Assembly: GCA_014804385.1 (NCBI GenBank)
Contig: JAAUZW010000010.1
Span: 22,021-32,853, forward strand
Origin: Lachnospiraceae bacterium
Lineage (GTDB): Bacteria; Bacillota; Clostridia; Lachnospirales; Lachnospiraceae
Direction of reading: 5' to 3'
DNA length: 10,833 nt
The notes beneath the pieces were generated by a model, which was not told the origin of the DNA, did no database searches, and was given only the letters and a program-made list of their open reading frames with translations. Shown piece after piece: positions 1 through 6,341 of this stretch. Numbering within the stretch: position 1 is the first letter of the stretch; the number at the start of each line of letters is the position of its first letter. A program made the position numbers and the translations under genes.

Positions 1-552
1 TCCGGCAAGTCCACATTGCTGCACATTCTCGGAAGCGTGGACAAGCCCACGGAGGGCAAGGTCATTGTGGGAGGAACGGAGCTTTCTTCGCTGAACCCTG
101 CCCAGGCAGCTATTTTTCGCAGGAGAAAGGTGGGACTGGTCTATCAGTTTTATAATCTGATCCCTACGCTTACGGTGCGGAAAAATATTCTGCTGCCGCT
201 GGCTTTGGACAAAAAGAAACCTAATGAAGAATATTTTGAGAAGGTGGTGGATTCCCTCGGCATTTCCGACAGACTGGAGGCGCTGCCGAGCCAGCTTTCG
301 GGCGGGCAGCAGCAGAGAGCGGCCATCGCCCGTTCTCTGATCTATCGTCCGGCTTTGTTGCTGGCGGATGAGCCGACGGGCAATCTGGATCAGAGAAATG
401 CCCGAGAGATCATTGACATGTTAAAGCTTTCCAACCGCAATCTGGGACAGACAGTTCTGTTCATCACCCATGACGAGAGGGCGGCTCTGGAAGCGGACCG
501 CATCATCACTATAGAGGATGGACGTATCATCCATGACGAGCAGCGGAGGTGA
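1..552 (+). CDS. ABC transporter ATP-binding protein, MacB/LolD/BceA type (5' truncated by window edge)
   Basis: This is the nucleotide-binding subunit of an ABC transporter; it hydrolyses ATP on the inner face of the membrane to drive the permease encoded next. The window opens inside the Walker A motif (first residues SGKSTLL), so about 40 N-terminal residues and the start codon lie upstream; 183 residues are visible. In order I see the Q-loop (VYQFYNLIPTLTV, Gln near visible residue 49), the signature LSGGQQQR (99-106), Walker B LLLADEPTGNLD (119-130) and the switch histidine in THD (157). The YNLIPTLTVRKNI stretch and the ADEPTGNLD form are typical of the LolD/MacB/BceA group, which pairs with FtsX-like permeases rather than with sugar importers. 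The TGA stop lies 5 nt before the preferred ATG of the permease, so the two are almost certainly translated together. Family assignment is firm; the exported substrate (peptide antibiotic, lipoprotein, other) cannot be read from the sequence. Confidence 0.95.
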   Translation, partial: SGKSTLLHILGSVDKPTEGKVIVGGTELSSLNPAQAAIFRRRKVGLVYQFYNLIPTLTVRKNILLPLALDKKKPNEEYFEKVVDSLGISDRLEALPSQLSGGQQQRAAIARSLIYRPALLLADEPTGNLDQRNAREIIDMLKLSNRNLGQTVLFITHDERAALEADRIITIEDGRIIHDEQRR

Positions 553-557
553 TGGCT

Positions 558-2522
558 ATGTGGAAGAATTATTTATCGGATTGTCATAAAAATAACCGTT
601 TGTCAGGACTGTCGGTCAGGATAGCGGCGTTTATTTCAGCCCTGCTCCTATCAGTGCTTTGCAGTATGTTTTATAATTTATGGAAGTATGAAAATGAGAG
701 AATTGCGTTGGAGGAGAGTTCGGGGCGGACGGCGGCTTCGGGCGGGGCGTTTCCGGTGCTTGTTCTGGTCATGGGGCTGGCGTCGGTTTCGCTTATTGTG
801 ATCATACACAATGCTTTTGCGTTTACCATGAGCGGAAAAATTCGGCAGCTTGGCACTCTATCCAGTATCGGGGCTGCTCCGAAGCAGATACGAGCCTGCC
901 TTTTGCGGGAAGCAATTTCCTGGTGCACCGTACCGATTCTGATCGGAAATTTGTCCGGCATTTTGTGCAGCATGGGATTGCTGCGGTTGATCAATGTGCT
1001 GGCGGATGGTGTGCCGGACAGACATGAGTCGGTATTTGGGTATCATCCGCTGGTTTTGGTGCTGACATTGGTTATAACAGGGCTGACGATATGGATTTCC
1101 GCCTGGCTGCCGGCTAAAAAACTGAGTAAGGTGACGCCCCTGGAAGCAATCAAAAATACGGCAGAGCTGCAGTTGAAACGCAGGGGCCGCTCCCCGGTGC
1201 TTGCCTTTTTATTCGGTGTGGAGGGAGAACTGGCGGGGAACGCGCTGCGCGCACAGCGGAAAGCTCTGCGGACGGCGTCGCTGTCCCTGTCCCTTGCGTT
1301 GCTGGCCTTTACGGTCATGCTGTGTATGGTTACCCTTTCCCAACTCAGTACAGGAGCCACCTATTTCGAACGGTATCAGGATGTCTGGGATATCATGGTC
1401 ACCGTGAAAGGGGAGTCGGTGGAAGCTTTTGGGGAGACAGAGAAAATCCGGGAACTTTCCGGCGTGGAAAATGCCATTGCCTATCAGAAGGCGATGGCGA
1501 AGAGAATAGTCGCGGAGGAGGAAATGAGCGAAGAGATGAGAGATCTTGGCGGATTTTCCCATGCCGGGGAGGAGGATGTCATGAGAACGGACGAGGGCTT
1601 TCTGGTCAACGCACCGATCGTCATATTGGATGATGCGTCTTTCCTTGCCTACTGTGAGCAGGCCGGGATAACGCCGCAGCTTGACGGGGCGGTGATATTA
1701 AACCGGATTCGTGATGTGACCAACCCGGATTTCAGGCATCCTGAATATATGCCATATATAAAAGGGGAAAGTGACACGAGTGTTTTAAGACAGGCGGGTC
1801 GGGAAGAGAGCATGGCGGAGATTCCGGTTTTGGCTTACACAGACAAAGTACCCGTTTTGCGGGAAGAGTATGCGACGATTGACTACTATGAGATGGTGCA
1901 TTTTCTTCCGGCATCTCTGTGGAGAGAGGTCAAAGGGCAGATCGGAGGCTGTGAAGAAGACTTATCTGTCTGTATTCTCAGTGGGGAAGATCCGACAGCA
2001 GAGAAGCTGCGCGCATTGCAGGGGGAGATCGACCGGCTGCTCGGTTCACGATATACGACGGTGAGCGAAAACCGTATTCAGGAAAAAGAGATAAACGACA
2101 GGCAGATACAGGGGATGATGGCTATATTTAGCGGCTTCTGTGTGCTTCTTGCGATCATCGGAATCGGCAATGTATTTTCAAATACGTTAGGATTTGTGCA
2201 CCAGAGAAAAAGGGAGTTCGCCAGATATCTGTCCGTGGGTATGACACCCGGAGGAATTCGGAAGCTGTTCTGTATCGAGGCATTGGTTTTAGCGGGTCGT
2301 CCGATTTTGATTTCCCTGCCGATTGCCATTCTTGCCGCATGGGCAATGCTTCGGGCAAGCTATCTCCCAATGGGAGACTTTTTAGCCCGGGCGCCGTTTA
2401 TTCCGGTCATAGTTTTCGGAATAGCTGTTCTGGGCGCTGTGGCGTTTGCCTATTATCTTGGCTGGCTGCAGGTGAAAAGAATCAATCTGCCGGAGGTTCT
2501 GCGGGACGACTCGATGCTGTGA
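558..2522 (+). CDS. FtsX-like ABC transporter permease
   Basis: Membrane subunit partnering the preceding ATPase; 654 residues. I prefer the ATG at 558 (MWKNYLSD) because GGAGG at 545-549 is then 8 nt away; a GTG at 549 and an ATG at 552 overlap the upstream stop and are too close to that site. Hydrophobic stretches suggest eight helices: about 20-42, 66-90, 122-147, 165-185, 237-262, 519-541, 575-600 and 613-636. Two FtsX-type cytoplasmic coupling segments are visible, RQLGTLSSIGAAPKQIR (96-112) and REFARYLSVGMTPGGIRKL (552-570), marking two FtsX repeats. Between helices 5 and 6 lies an extracytoplasmic domain of about 255 residues that is acidic and has no motif I recognise; the first external loop is short. 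The size and the large central domain fit clostridial peptide or antibiotic-handling permeases. No two-component kinase or regulator gene is seen here, so a Bce-like resistance role is only a possibility. Confidence 0.92.
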   Translation: MWKNYLSDCHKNNRLSGLSVRIAAFISALLLSVLCSMFYNLWKYENERIALEESSGRTAASGGAFPVLVLVMGLASVSLIVIIHNAFAFTMSGKIRQLGTLSSIGAAPKQIRACLLREAISWCTVPILIGNLSGILCSMGLLRLINVLADGVPDRHESVFGYHPLVLVLTLVITGLTIWISAWLPAKKLSKVTPLEAIKNTAELQLKRRGRSPVLAFLFGVEGELAGNALRAQRKALRTASLSLSLALLAFTVMLCMVTLSQLSTGATYFERYQDVWDIMVTVKGESVEAFGETEKIRELSGVENAIAYQKAMAKRIVAEEEMSEEMRDLGGFSHAGEEDVMRTDEGFLVNAPIVILDDASFLAYCEQAGITPQLDGAVILNRIRDVTNPDFRHPEYMPYIKGESDTSVLRQAGREESMAEIPVLAYTDKVPVLREEYATIDYYEMVHFLPASLWREVKGQIGGCEEDLSVCILSGEDPTAEKLRALQGEIDRLLGSRYTTVSENRIQEKEINDRQIQGMMAIFSGFCVLLAIIGIGNVFSNTLGFVHQRKREFARYLSVGMTPGGIRKLFCIEALVLAGRPILISLPIAILAAWAMLRASYLPMGDFLARAPFIPVIVFGIAVLGAVAFAYYLGWLQVKRINLPEVLRDDSML

Positions 2523-2561
2523 GGCATCACGCAAAGTGGGTACGGGGCCGTCTGAGGATAT

Positions 2562-3158
2562 CTACTTGTAGCTGCATCCCTCCAGGAAATCGGTGAGCAT
2601 TTCTTTCAGGTCTTCGCCGTATGATTCCTGACATGTCAACTCTACGCATATGGCACAGTTTTCAAAGACCCCGAAAGCCGATACACCGTGCGAGTAGGGG
2701 TTTTCTTCGCTGGTAAAATGGTAGGTGAGCAGAGTATAGGATTGCCCGTTACAGGAGATCGTCTCTTCGGCAGTCACCTCATAGTTCGCCCGTCCGGCCT
2801 CAAGCCAGCTTTTCGAGTTATCCTCTGCGGCATCTACAGTCTTGCATTCAGCCAAAAGCAGATAGAGCTGGGCGTCGTACAAATCCACGGTGTCGCCCTC
2901 GCTGTTTTCGTATTCTTCAGGACTTCCCGCTGCCCAGGCGGTGTAATACAGGCCGTCCGAGGCCAAGGCATCCTTGTGATCCACCAGAGTCAGGCGGCTG
3001 TCTGTTTTGTGTACGGTCAGATGACTGCCGACGGTGACATATTCGGAATCCTCGACGGTCACGGCGCTTTCTTCAAGGCCGGAAGGGGATGCGGCGCATC
3101 CGGTCAGCGCCAATGTCAATGAGAGTCCCGGAATTAGAAAAAAACTTTTCGCTTTCAT
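2562..3158 (-). CDS. Small lipoprotein of unknown function
   Basis: A 198-residue predicted lipoprotein that I do not recognise. The N-terminus has a positively charged start (MKAKSFF), a hydrophobic segment and a clear lipobox L-T-G-C with the lipidated cysteine at 21, followed by a Ser/Glu-rich linker, so it should sit on the outer face of the membrane. The rest is a soluble domain of about 150 residues with several Tyr and Phe and six further cysteines (105, 136, 168, 171, 176, 195); the last four crowd near the C-terminus and disulfides are possible. The ending, a strand with CAICVELTC and then a helix ending in FLEGCSY, is loosely like PsbP/DcrB-fold proteins, but this is a guess. The start is supported by GGAGAAGGA a few bases upstream. 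It is the last gene of the regulator operon, 28 nt after its neighbour, and converges on the FtsX-like permease with a 39-bp gap where I see no terminator. Confidence 0.8.
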   Translation of the reverse strand: MKAKSFFLIPGLSLTLALTGCAASPSGLEESAVTVEDSEYVTVGSHLTVHKTDSRLTLVDHKDALASDGLYYTAWAAGSPEEYENSEGDTVDLYDAQLYLLLAECKTVDAAEDNSKSWLEAGRANYEVTAEETISCNGQSYTLLTYHFTSEENPYSHGVSAFGVFENCAICVELTCQESYGEDLKEMLTDFLEGCSYK

Positions 3159-3186
3159 AATGTATCCTTCTCCGATCTATTGGTTG

Positions 3187-3939
3187 TTAATTTTCCAAAC
3201 TGCTGTAAAGAAGCTGCCACAAGGAATCGCAGGCTTCTCTGTTGTCTGTCGTCTTGTCATTGTAAAAACAGCGATGCCCAAGGCAGAGGCCGGACAGAAG
3301 CTCCTGGCTATTGCCGGTTATTTCCTGTCCTGCCGCCAATATGGTATAGGAACCCAGATCGACGGAGGAAAGGAGAGGGCAGTCCGCCCAGCGTATGACC
3401 TTGCCGTCCACACTGTAGTCCGCGTCGCCGGGACAGCTTCCGTCCGGCTCTGCCAGAATCTGATATTCCCGCTGAAAACCCTGTGGATCTTCCAGCAGAA
3501 AAAGATAGCTTTCGCAGGAGGAGATATCACCCATCAGAGTGATCTCCGAGGCGTACTGGTAATAGGCTGTCTCGGCGTCCGAGGCGTTCGGGTCGCCTGT
3601 GTATTGATTTACCTGCGCGATCACTTCACCGTCCCGATTAAAATCCTCGATGAGACCGGCAAAGAGCTGTTCCAATGCGGTCACGGTATCCTCGGGAAGC
3701 GGGGTCCCACCCACATAGGCAATCTGCAGATCGGGTGATTTGGTAAAGAGGCCCATTGCGTTTCCGACGATATGGATGAGGGCGGCGAAGAGAATGACGC
3801 CAATGATGACATACCATTTATAATAGTGCCACCAGTTCTTTCGCCTCTGTGATTTTGTCATTTGGTCGGGGCTGCCTGCCTCAATCAGTTCTGCCAGCCC
3901 GTCGGCATGATTCTGTTCGTCAAGATTTCCGATGCGCAT
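3187..3939 (-). CDS. Membrane-anchored extracytoplasmic protein of unknown function (WxYYKW type)
   Basis: A 250-residue protein with one predicted membrane helix (about 43-62, YVIIGVILFAALIHIVGNAM). It is preceded by a basic, aromatic stretch KSQRRKNWWHYYKWY, which places the 40-residue N-terminus inside the cell and the remaining 188 residues outside. Proteins with this W-x-Y-Y-K-W start before a single helix are common hypothetical proteins of Lachnospiraceae, from memory; no function is known to me. The outer domain begins with a strand (DLQIAYVGG) and a helix (EDTVTALEQLFAGLIEDF), then an acidic segment with YASEITLMGDISSCESYLFLLEDP, faintly like part of a solute-binding fold. Cysteines at 142, 169, 187, 219, 224 and 237 could form disulfides outside the cell. 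The start has GGAGG 8-9 nt upstream. It lies 24 nt after the LacI-type regulator gene and 28 nt before the lipoprotein gene, so the three look like one transcript. Its role is not predictable from sequence. Confidence 0.8.
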   Translation of the reverse strand: MRIGNLDEQNHADGLAELIEAGSPDQMTKSQRRKNWWHYYKWYVIIGVILFAALIHIVGNAMGLFTKSPDLQIAYVGGTPLPEDTVTALEQLFAGLIEDFNRDGEVIAQVNQYTGDPNASDAETAYYQYASEITLMGDISSCESYLFLLEDPQGFQREYQILAEPDGSCPGDADYSVDGKVIRWADCPLLSSVDLGSYTILAAGQEITGNSQELLSGLCLGHRCFYNDKTTDNREACDSLWQLLYSSLEN

Positions 3940-3963
3940 ATCCTATTCCTCCCGCTATCCGGA

Positions 3964-4959
3964 TCATTGTGTTTCCAGGGTGGTTCCGCCGTAGGCGTAG
4001 GTGACGGGCAGACAGACCAGAGGCGGTTTTACAAGCATATTTTCCCGCAAAAGCAGCTCCACACACATTTCTGCGATCTCCGGAACCGGCTGCACGATGG
4101 TGGAGCAGTGATAGTCTAGTGTGCCAAAGGCGCGTATGCCGTCAAAACCGATGAGCTGCACATCCTCCGGGACACGCTGGCCCAACTTATGAAGCATCTT
4201 TAACACAAGGCAGGCAAGCCGGTCTGTCACACAGAAAATACCGTCAAAGGCTAATTTGCCGTTTTCCATGTGTTCAGATAGAAACATCTCAAATTCTTCG
4301 TAGGAATCCACATCATCCAGTATTTTCATTTCATAGGAAAGACCGCGGGAAAGGCAGCCGGTCTCAAAACCGGCTTTGCGCTTATTCGGCTCGTTGATAA
4401 GGGCGGAGCCGGTTCGCAGAAAGGCCACGTTTTTACAGCCCAGATCAGCCAGCTTTTCTGCTGCGAGCTGTCCGCCGGCAAAGTTGTCGCAGGCGACACA
4501 GGGGATACCCGGTCCCATAGAGCGGTCGATGGCGACAAAAGGTGTATTTTCCGCCACCATAAGGGCGGGATTATAGGTCAGGCCGATAATGCCGTCCACC
4601 TTATTTTGCTGTGCCATAGAGATATATTCCTGCTCCTGTTTCGGATCAAAATCGGTAGCGCACAGCAGCATGCGGTATTTTCTCTTTAAAAGCGCCATAT
4701 TGATATGATGGGTGAGAGACGCATAAAACGGATCGACGGTGTTGGGAATCAGGAGGGCTATCGTGTAGGTTTTATTTGCTTTCAATCCCTGAGCGTAGCT
4801 GTTGACCTGATAGTTTAGCTTCTGAATGGCTTCCTCCACCCGGATTCGGTAGGAATCGCCCACAGGCAGGCCGTTTACTACTTTGGACACTGTGCCGAGA
4901 GCAACGCCGGCTTCTTTTGCCACATCTTTCATAGTCGGAGCAGAGTTTTCCTTTTGCAT
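3964..4959 (-). CDS. LacI-family transcriptional regulator (probable regulator of the fructoside operon)
   Basis: A sugar-responsive DNA-binding regulator of 331 residues, a normal length for LacI/GalR proteins. The N-terminal helix-turn-helix is at about residues 9-30 (PTMKDVAKEAGVALGTVSKVVNG), followed by the third helix and the hinge region (YAQGLKANKT, about 55-64). The periplasmic-binding-like effector domain starts at TIALLIPN, with the usual DN.AGG...A..L..LG segment near 162-180 and DGIFCVTD near 240. I start it at the ATG at 4957-4959, since AAAGGA sits 9 nt upstream; an in-frame TTG at 4975-4977 overlaps that ribosome site and is unlikely. It is transcribed away from the sugar-uptake operon across a 427-bp control region, the usual layout for a local repressor that also controls itself. 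The effector is presumably a fructose-containing sugar or a derivative, by context only. The two surface-protein genes downstream appear to share its transcript. Confidence 0.93.
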   Translation of the reverse strand: MQKENSAPTMKDVAKEAGVALGTVSKVVNGLPVGDSYRIRVEEAIQKLNYQVNSYAQGLKANKTYTIALLIPNTVDPFYASLTHHINMALLKRKYRMLLCATDFDPKQEQEYISMAQQNKVDGIIGLTYNPALMVAENTPFVAIDRSMGPGIPCVACDNFAGGQLAAEKLADLGCKNVAFLRTGSALINEPNKRKAGFETGCLSRGLSYEMKILDDVDSYEEFEMFLSEHMENGKLAFDGIFCVTDRLACLVLKMLHKLGQRVPEDVQLIGFDGIRAFGTLDYHCSTIVQPVPEIAEMCVELLLRENMLVKPPLVCLPVTYAYGGTTLETQ

Positions 4960-5010
4960 ATAACAGGTTCCTTTCAACGATTTTCGCTATGCAACGGCGT
5001 GGATGAGTTG

Positions 5011-5045
5011 TGAAATAGTGTGAAAGCCCGTGAAACACTATGAAA
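5011..5045. repeat. Four TGAAA direct repeats at exact 10-bp spacing
   Basis: TGAAA begins at 5011, 5021, 5031 and 5041, one helical turn apart: TGAAATAGTG, TGAAAGCCCG, TGAAACACTA, TGAAACGCAA. Units 3 and 4 read TGAAAC like the operator half-sites at 5179 and 5191. The array also contains a 7-bp inverted repeat, ATAGTGT (5015-5021) with ACACTAT (5035-5041). It lies 52-86 bp before the regulator's start codon, inside the leader expected from the promoter at 5130-5158. A binding array or leader structure is inferred. Confidence 0.7.
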
Positions 5046-5129
5046 CGCAACCATAAATGCCGGTAATAAGCAATATGAAAATTACGTAAGAGCAAAAAAT
5101 GAAGGGGCTTAAAGCCTGAATATATTGTT

Positions 5130-5158
5130 ATTATAATAAGAATTTTGGAATTTGTAAA
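5130..5158 (-). promoter_or_regulatory. Predicted sigma-A promoter of the LacI regulator operon
   Basis: On the - strand TTTACA (5158-5153, five of six matches to TTGACA) is followed after exactly 17 nt by a perfect TATAAT (5135-5130). The start of transcription would be near 5123, giving a leader of about 160 nt that contains the four phased TGAAA repeats. The operator-like palindrome at 5177-5192 lies about 20 bp upstream of the -35 box. Confidence 0.65.
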
Positions 5159-5176
5159 GCATAGAAACTGAGATAA

Positions 5177-5192
5177 CATGAAACGTTACATG
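5177..5192. promoter_or_regulatory. LacI-type operator, CG-centred palindrome
   Basis: CATGAAACGTTACATG is a 16-bp palindrome with one mismatched base pair and a central CG, the form bound by LacI/GalR-family proteins (core TGAAACGTTACA). It lies between the two divergent promoters. A further TGAAAC at 5191 overlaps its right edge. Binding by the adjacent regulator is inferred from position and symmetry. It is two bases shorter than a catabolite cre site, which makes CcpA a less likely owner. Confidence 0.65.
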
Positions 5193-5286
5193 AAACAAAT
5201 AAGCAAAAAATACACAAAAATAACCAAAAGGATTCGTGTAAAATAACAGAAAATATAATATTTAACGAAAAATACGAACAAAAATA

Positions 5287-5315
5287 TTGACAGAAGGCAG
5301 GGGGGGGGGTAAAGT
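5287..5315 (+). promoter_or_regulatory. Predicted sigma-A promoter of the sugar operon with G10 spacer
   Basis: A perfect -35 box TTGACA (5287-5292) is separated by exactly 17 nt from TAAAGT (5310-5315, four of six matches to TATAAT), placing the start of transcription near 5322. Ten of the seventeen spacer bases are an unbroken G run (5300-5309), so any slippage in the run would alter the spacing between the two boxes. This is the best promoter match upstream of the first permease and lies 70 bp before its ATG. Confidence 0.65.
5300..5309 (+). repeat. Homopolymeric G10 tract
   Basis: Ten consecutive G residues inside the otherwise AT-rich control region, located within the spacer of the predicted sugar operon promoter. 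Such tracts are prone to slipped-strand length change, and also to sequencing length error, so the count of ten should be treated as provisional. Confidence 0.9.
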
Positions 5316-5332
5316 AAAACCATAAACAAAAA

Positions 5333-5355
5333 TAACGTTTCACGTTGTGAGACGT
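5333..5355. promoter_or_regulatory. Second operator-like site just after the predicted transcription start
   Basis: TAACGTTTCA (5333-5342) matches ten consecutive bases of the reverse strand of the 5177-5192 operator. It is also the left arm of a larger imperfect inverted repeat: ACGTTTCAC (5335-5343), 3-nt centre GTT, GTGAGACGT (5347-5355), with one mismatched pair. It lies about +11 to +33 from the predicted start, a position where a bound repressor would block transcription. Ownership by the LacI regulator is inferred. Confidence 0.55.
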
Positions 5356-5386
5356 AAAAGCGTGACAGAAGGAAAGGAGACAGGAT

Positions 5387-6331
5387 ATGAGTAGAAGCAA
5401 GGCGGTGGCCGCGGGGCCGGTGGGCCGGCCGGATGGCGGATCACTAAAGAAACGAATACTGGATAACTGGCAGTTGTATGCGATGCTATTGGTTCCGGTG
5501 GTATTGACGATTATCTATAAGTACATACCCATGTACGGCATACAGATTGCCTTCAGGGATTACAAGGCAAGCCGTGGATTTATGGGGAGCGAATGGGTCG
5601 GGCTCGAATGGTTCAGACGGTTTTTCAGTGCGCCGACCTTCGGACGTATGATCAGGAACACGGTTTTGCTCAGCTTTTACAGTTTGTTGTGGAGTTTCCC
5701 GGTTCCGATTATCCTCGCATTGATGATGAATCAGATGCGGTTTGCGCGTTTCAAGAGGGTGACCCAGACAGTGCTCTATGCACCGCACTTTATTTCCACC
5801 ATGGTCATTTGCGGTATGATTCGTATTTTCTTAAGTCCCTCGGGCGGTCTGATCAACCTGATTGCAGGAACCTCCATCGATTTTCTGACGGAGTCTTCCG
5901 CATTCCGAACGATATATATCGCTTCCGGGATCTGGCAGGACGCAGGCTGGGGCATCATTATTTATATGGCGACTTTGGCCAACGTGGATACATCACTTTA
6001 CGAGGCGGCAAAAGTAGATGGCGCATCCTTGTTCCAGCGGATTCTCCATATTGATATTCCGGCGCTCACTTCGATCATGGTTCTGAATCTGATCATGAGT
6101 GCGGGCGGTTTGATGAATGTAGGTTTTGAAAAGGTATGGCTTTTGCAGACGGATCTGAACAAGGCGACCAGTGATGTCATCTCAGTCTATGTGTATCAGC
6201 AAGGTATCGAAAACGCCAAGTACAGTTATTCCACGGCGGTTGGACTATTTAATACGGTAATCAATATTATCCTGTTGATCGTGGTGAATAAAATAGCCGG
6301 CAAGATATCGGAAGACACGAGTTTCGTATAG
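5387..6331 (+). CDS. Sugar ABC transporter permease, LplB/UgpA type (CUT1)
   Basis: First inner-membrane subunit of a carbohydrate importer; 314 residues, the usual length for LplB-like (COG4209) proteins. About six helices are visible, near 32-50, 93-113, 130-148, 175-197, 228-248 and 284-303. The cytoplasmic EAA loop that docks the ATPase reads EAAKVDGASLFQRI (206-219) and ends in a conserved Pro. The conserved start of this family, LLVPVVLTIIYKYIPMYGIQIAF, is present at 34-56. The ATG follows GGAAAGGAG with about 8 nt spacing. The first 20 residues (rich in Ala, Gly, Pro, Arg) look like a flexible extension and are encoded by very GC-rich DNA. The next permease gene starts 10 nt after the stop, so the genes form one operon. 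Family is sure. The substrate, probably sucrose or a short fructan, is inferred from the downstream hydrolase and kinase. Confidence 0.95.
   Translation: MSRSKAVAAGPVGRPDGGSLKKRILDNWQLYAMLLVPVVLTIIYKYIPMYGIQIAFRDYKASRGFMGSEWVGLEWFRRFFSAPTFGRMIRNTVLLSFYSLLWSFPVPIILALMMNQMRFARFKRVTQTVLYAPHFISTMVICGMIRIFLSPSGGLINLIAGTSIDFLTESSAFRTIYIASGIWQDAGWGIIIYMATLANVDTSLYEAAKVDGASLFQRILHIDIPALTSIMVLNLIMSAGGLMNVGFEKVWLLQTDLNKATSDVISVYVYQQGIENAKYSYSTAVGLFNTVINIILLIVVNKIAGKISEDTSFV
5415..5430 (+). other. All-GC hairpin in the start of the permease coding sequence
   Basis: GGCCGG (5415-5420) and CCGGCC (5425-5430) pair perfectly around a TGGG loop, about 28 nt after the start codon. The surrounding 5401-5440 is almost entirely G and C, right beside an AT-rich leader. 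It could slow early elongation in the first gene of the operon; no function is shown. Confidence 0.5.
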
Positions 6332-6341
6332 GAGGTGCGGC

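Larger units (their letters stand above)
4960..5386. other. Divergent intergenic control region (427 bp, AT-rich)
   Basis: No gene is apparent between the regulator and the first permease. The stretch is far richer in A+T than its neighbours and holds the promoters, operator-like sites, phased TGAAA repeats and G tract listed separately. TGAAA occurs seven times on the + strand (5011, 5021, 5031, 5041, 5076, 5179, 5191) and its complement TTTCA at 4972 and 5338, a density that points to repeated binding sites. Long open frames crossing this region are AT-rich read-through without suitable starts. Confidence 0.85.

Noticed and set aside
2523..2561. Terminator between the convergent permease and lipoprotein genes
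   Set aside because: Only a 4-bp ACGG/CCGT inverted repeat is present and there is no T tract.
3034..3738. 234-residue open frame on the + strand across the two unknown surface-protein genes
   Set aside because: It spans two - strand genes that have good ribosome sites, a lipobox and a membrane helix; its own product shows no coherent features.
4957..4977. In-frame TTG at 4975-4977 as the start of the LacI regulator
   Set aside because: The AAAGGA ribosome site lies immediately after it and is correctly spaced for the ATG at 4957-4959.
5021..5037. CcpA cre site in the regulator leader (TGAAAGCCCGTGAAA)
   Set aside because: The two halves are direct repeats, not inverted, and the centre does not match the cre consensus.
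5254..5259. TATAAT as an alternative -10 box for the sugar operon
   Set aside because: No plausible -35 box is found 16-18 nt upstream (GATTCG region), whereas TTGACA at 5287 with 17-nt spacing is better. It may still act as a weak start.
5131..5400. 89-residue hydrophobic open frame on the - strand in the control region
   Set aside because: It is Phe/Leu/Cys/Ser-rich translation of AT-rich DNA, crosses the promoters and the permease start, and lacks a ribosome site.
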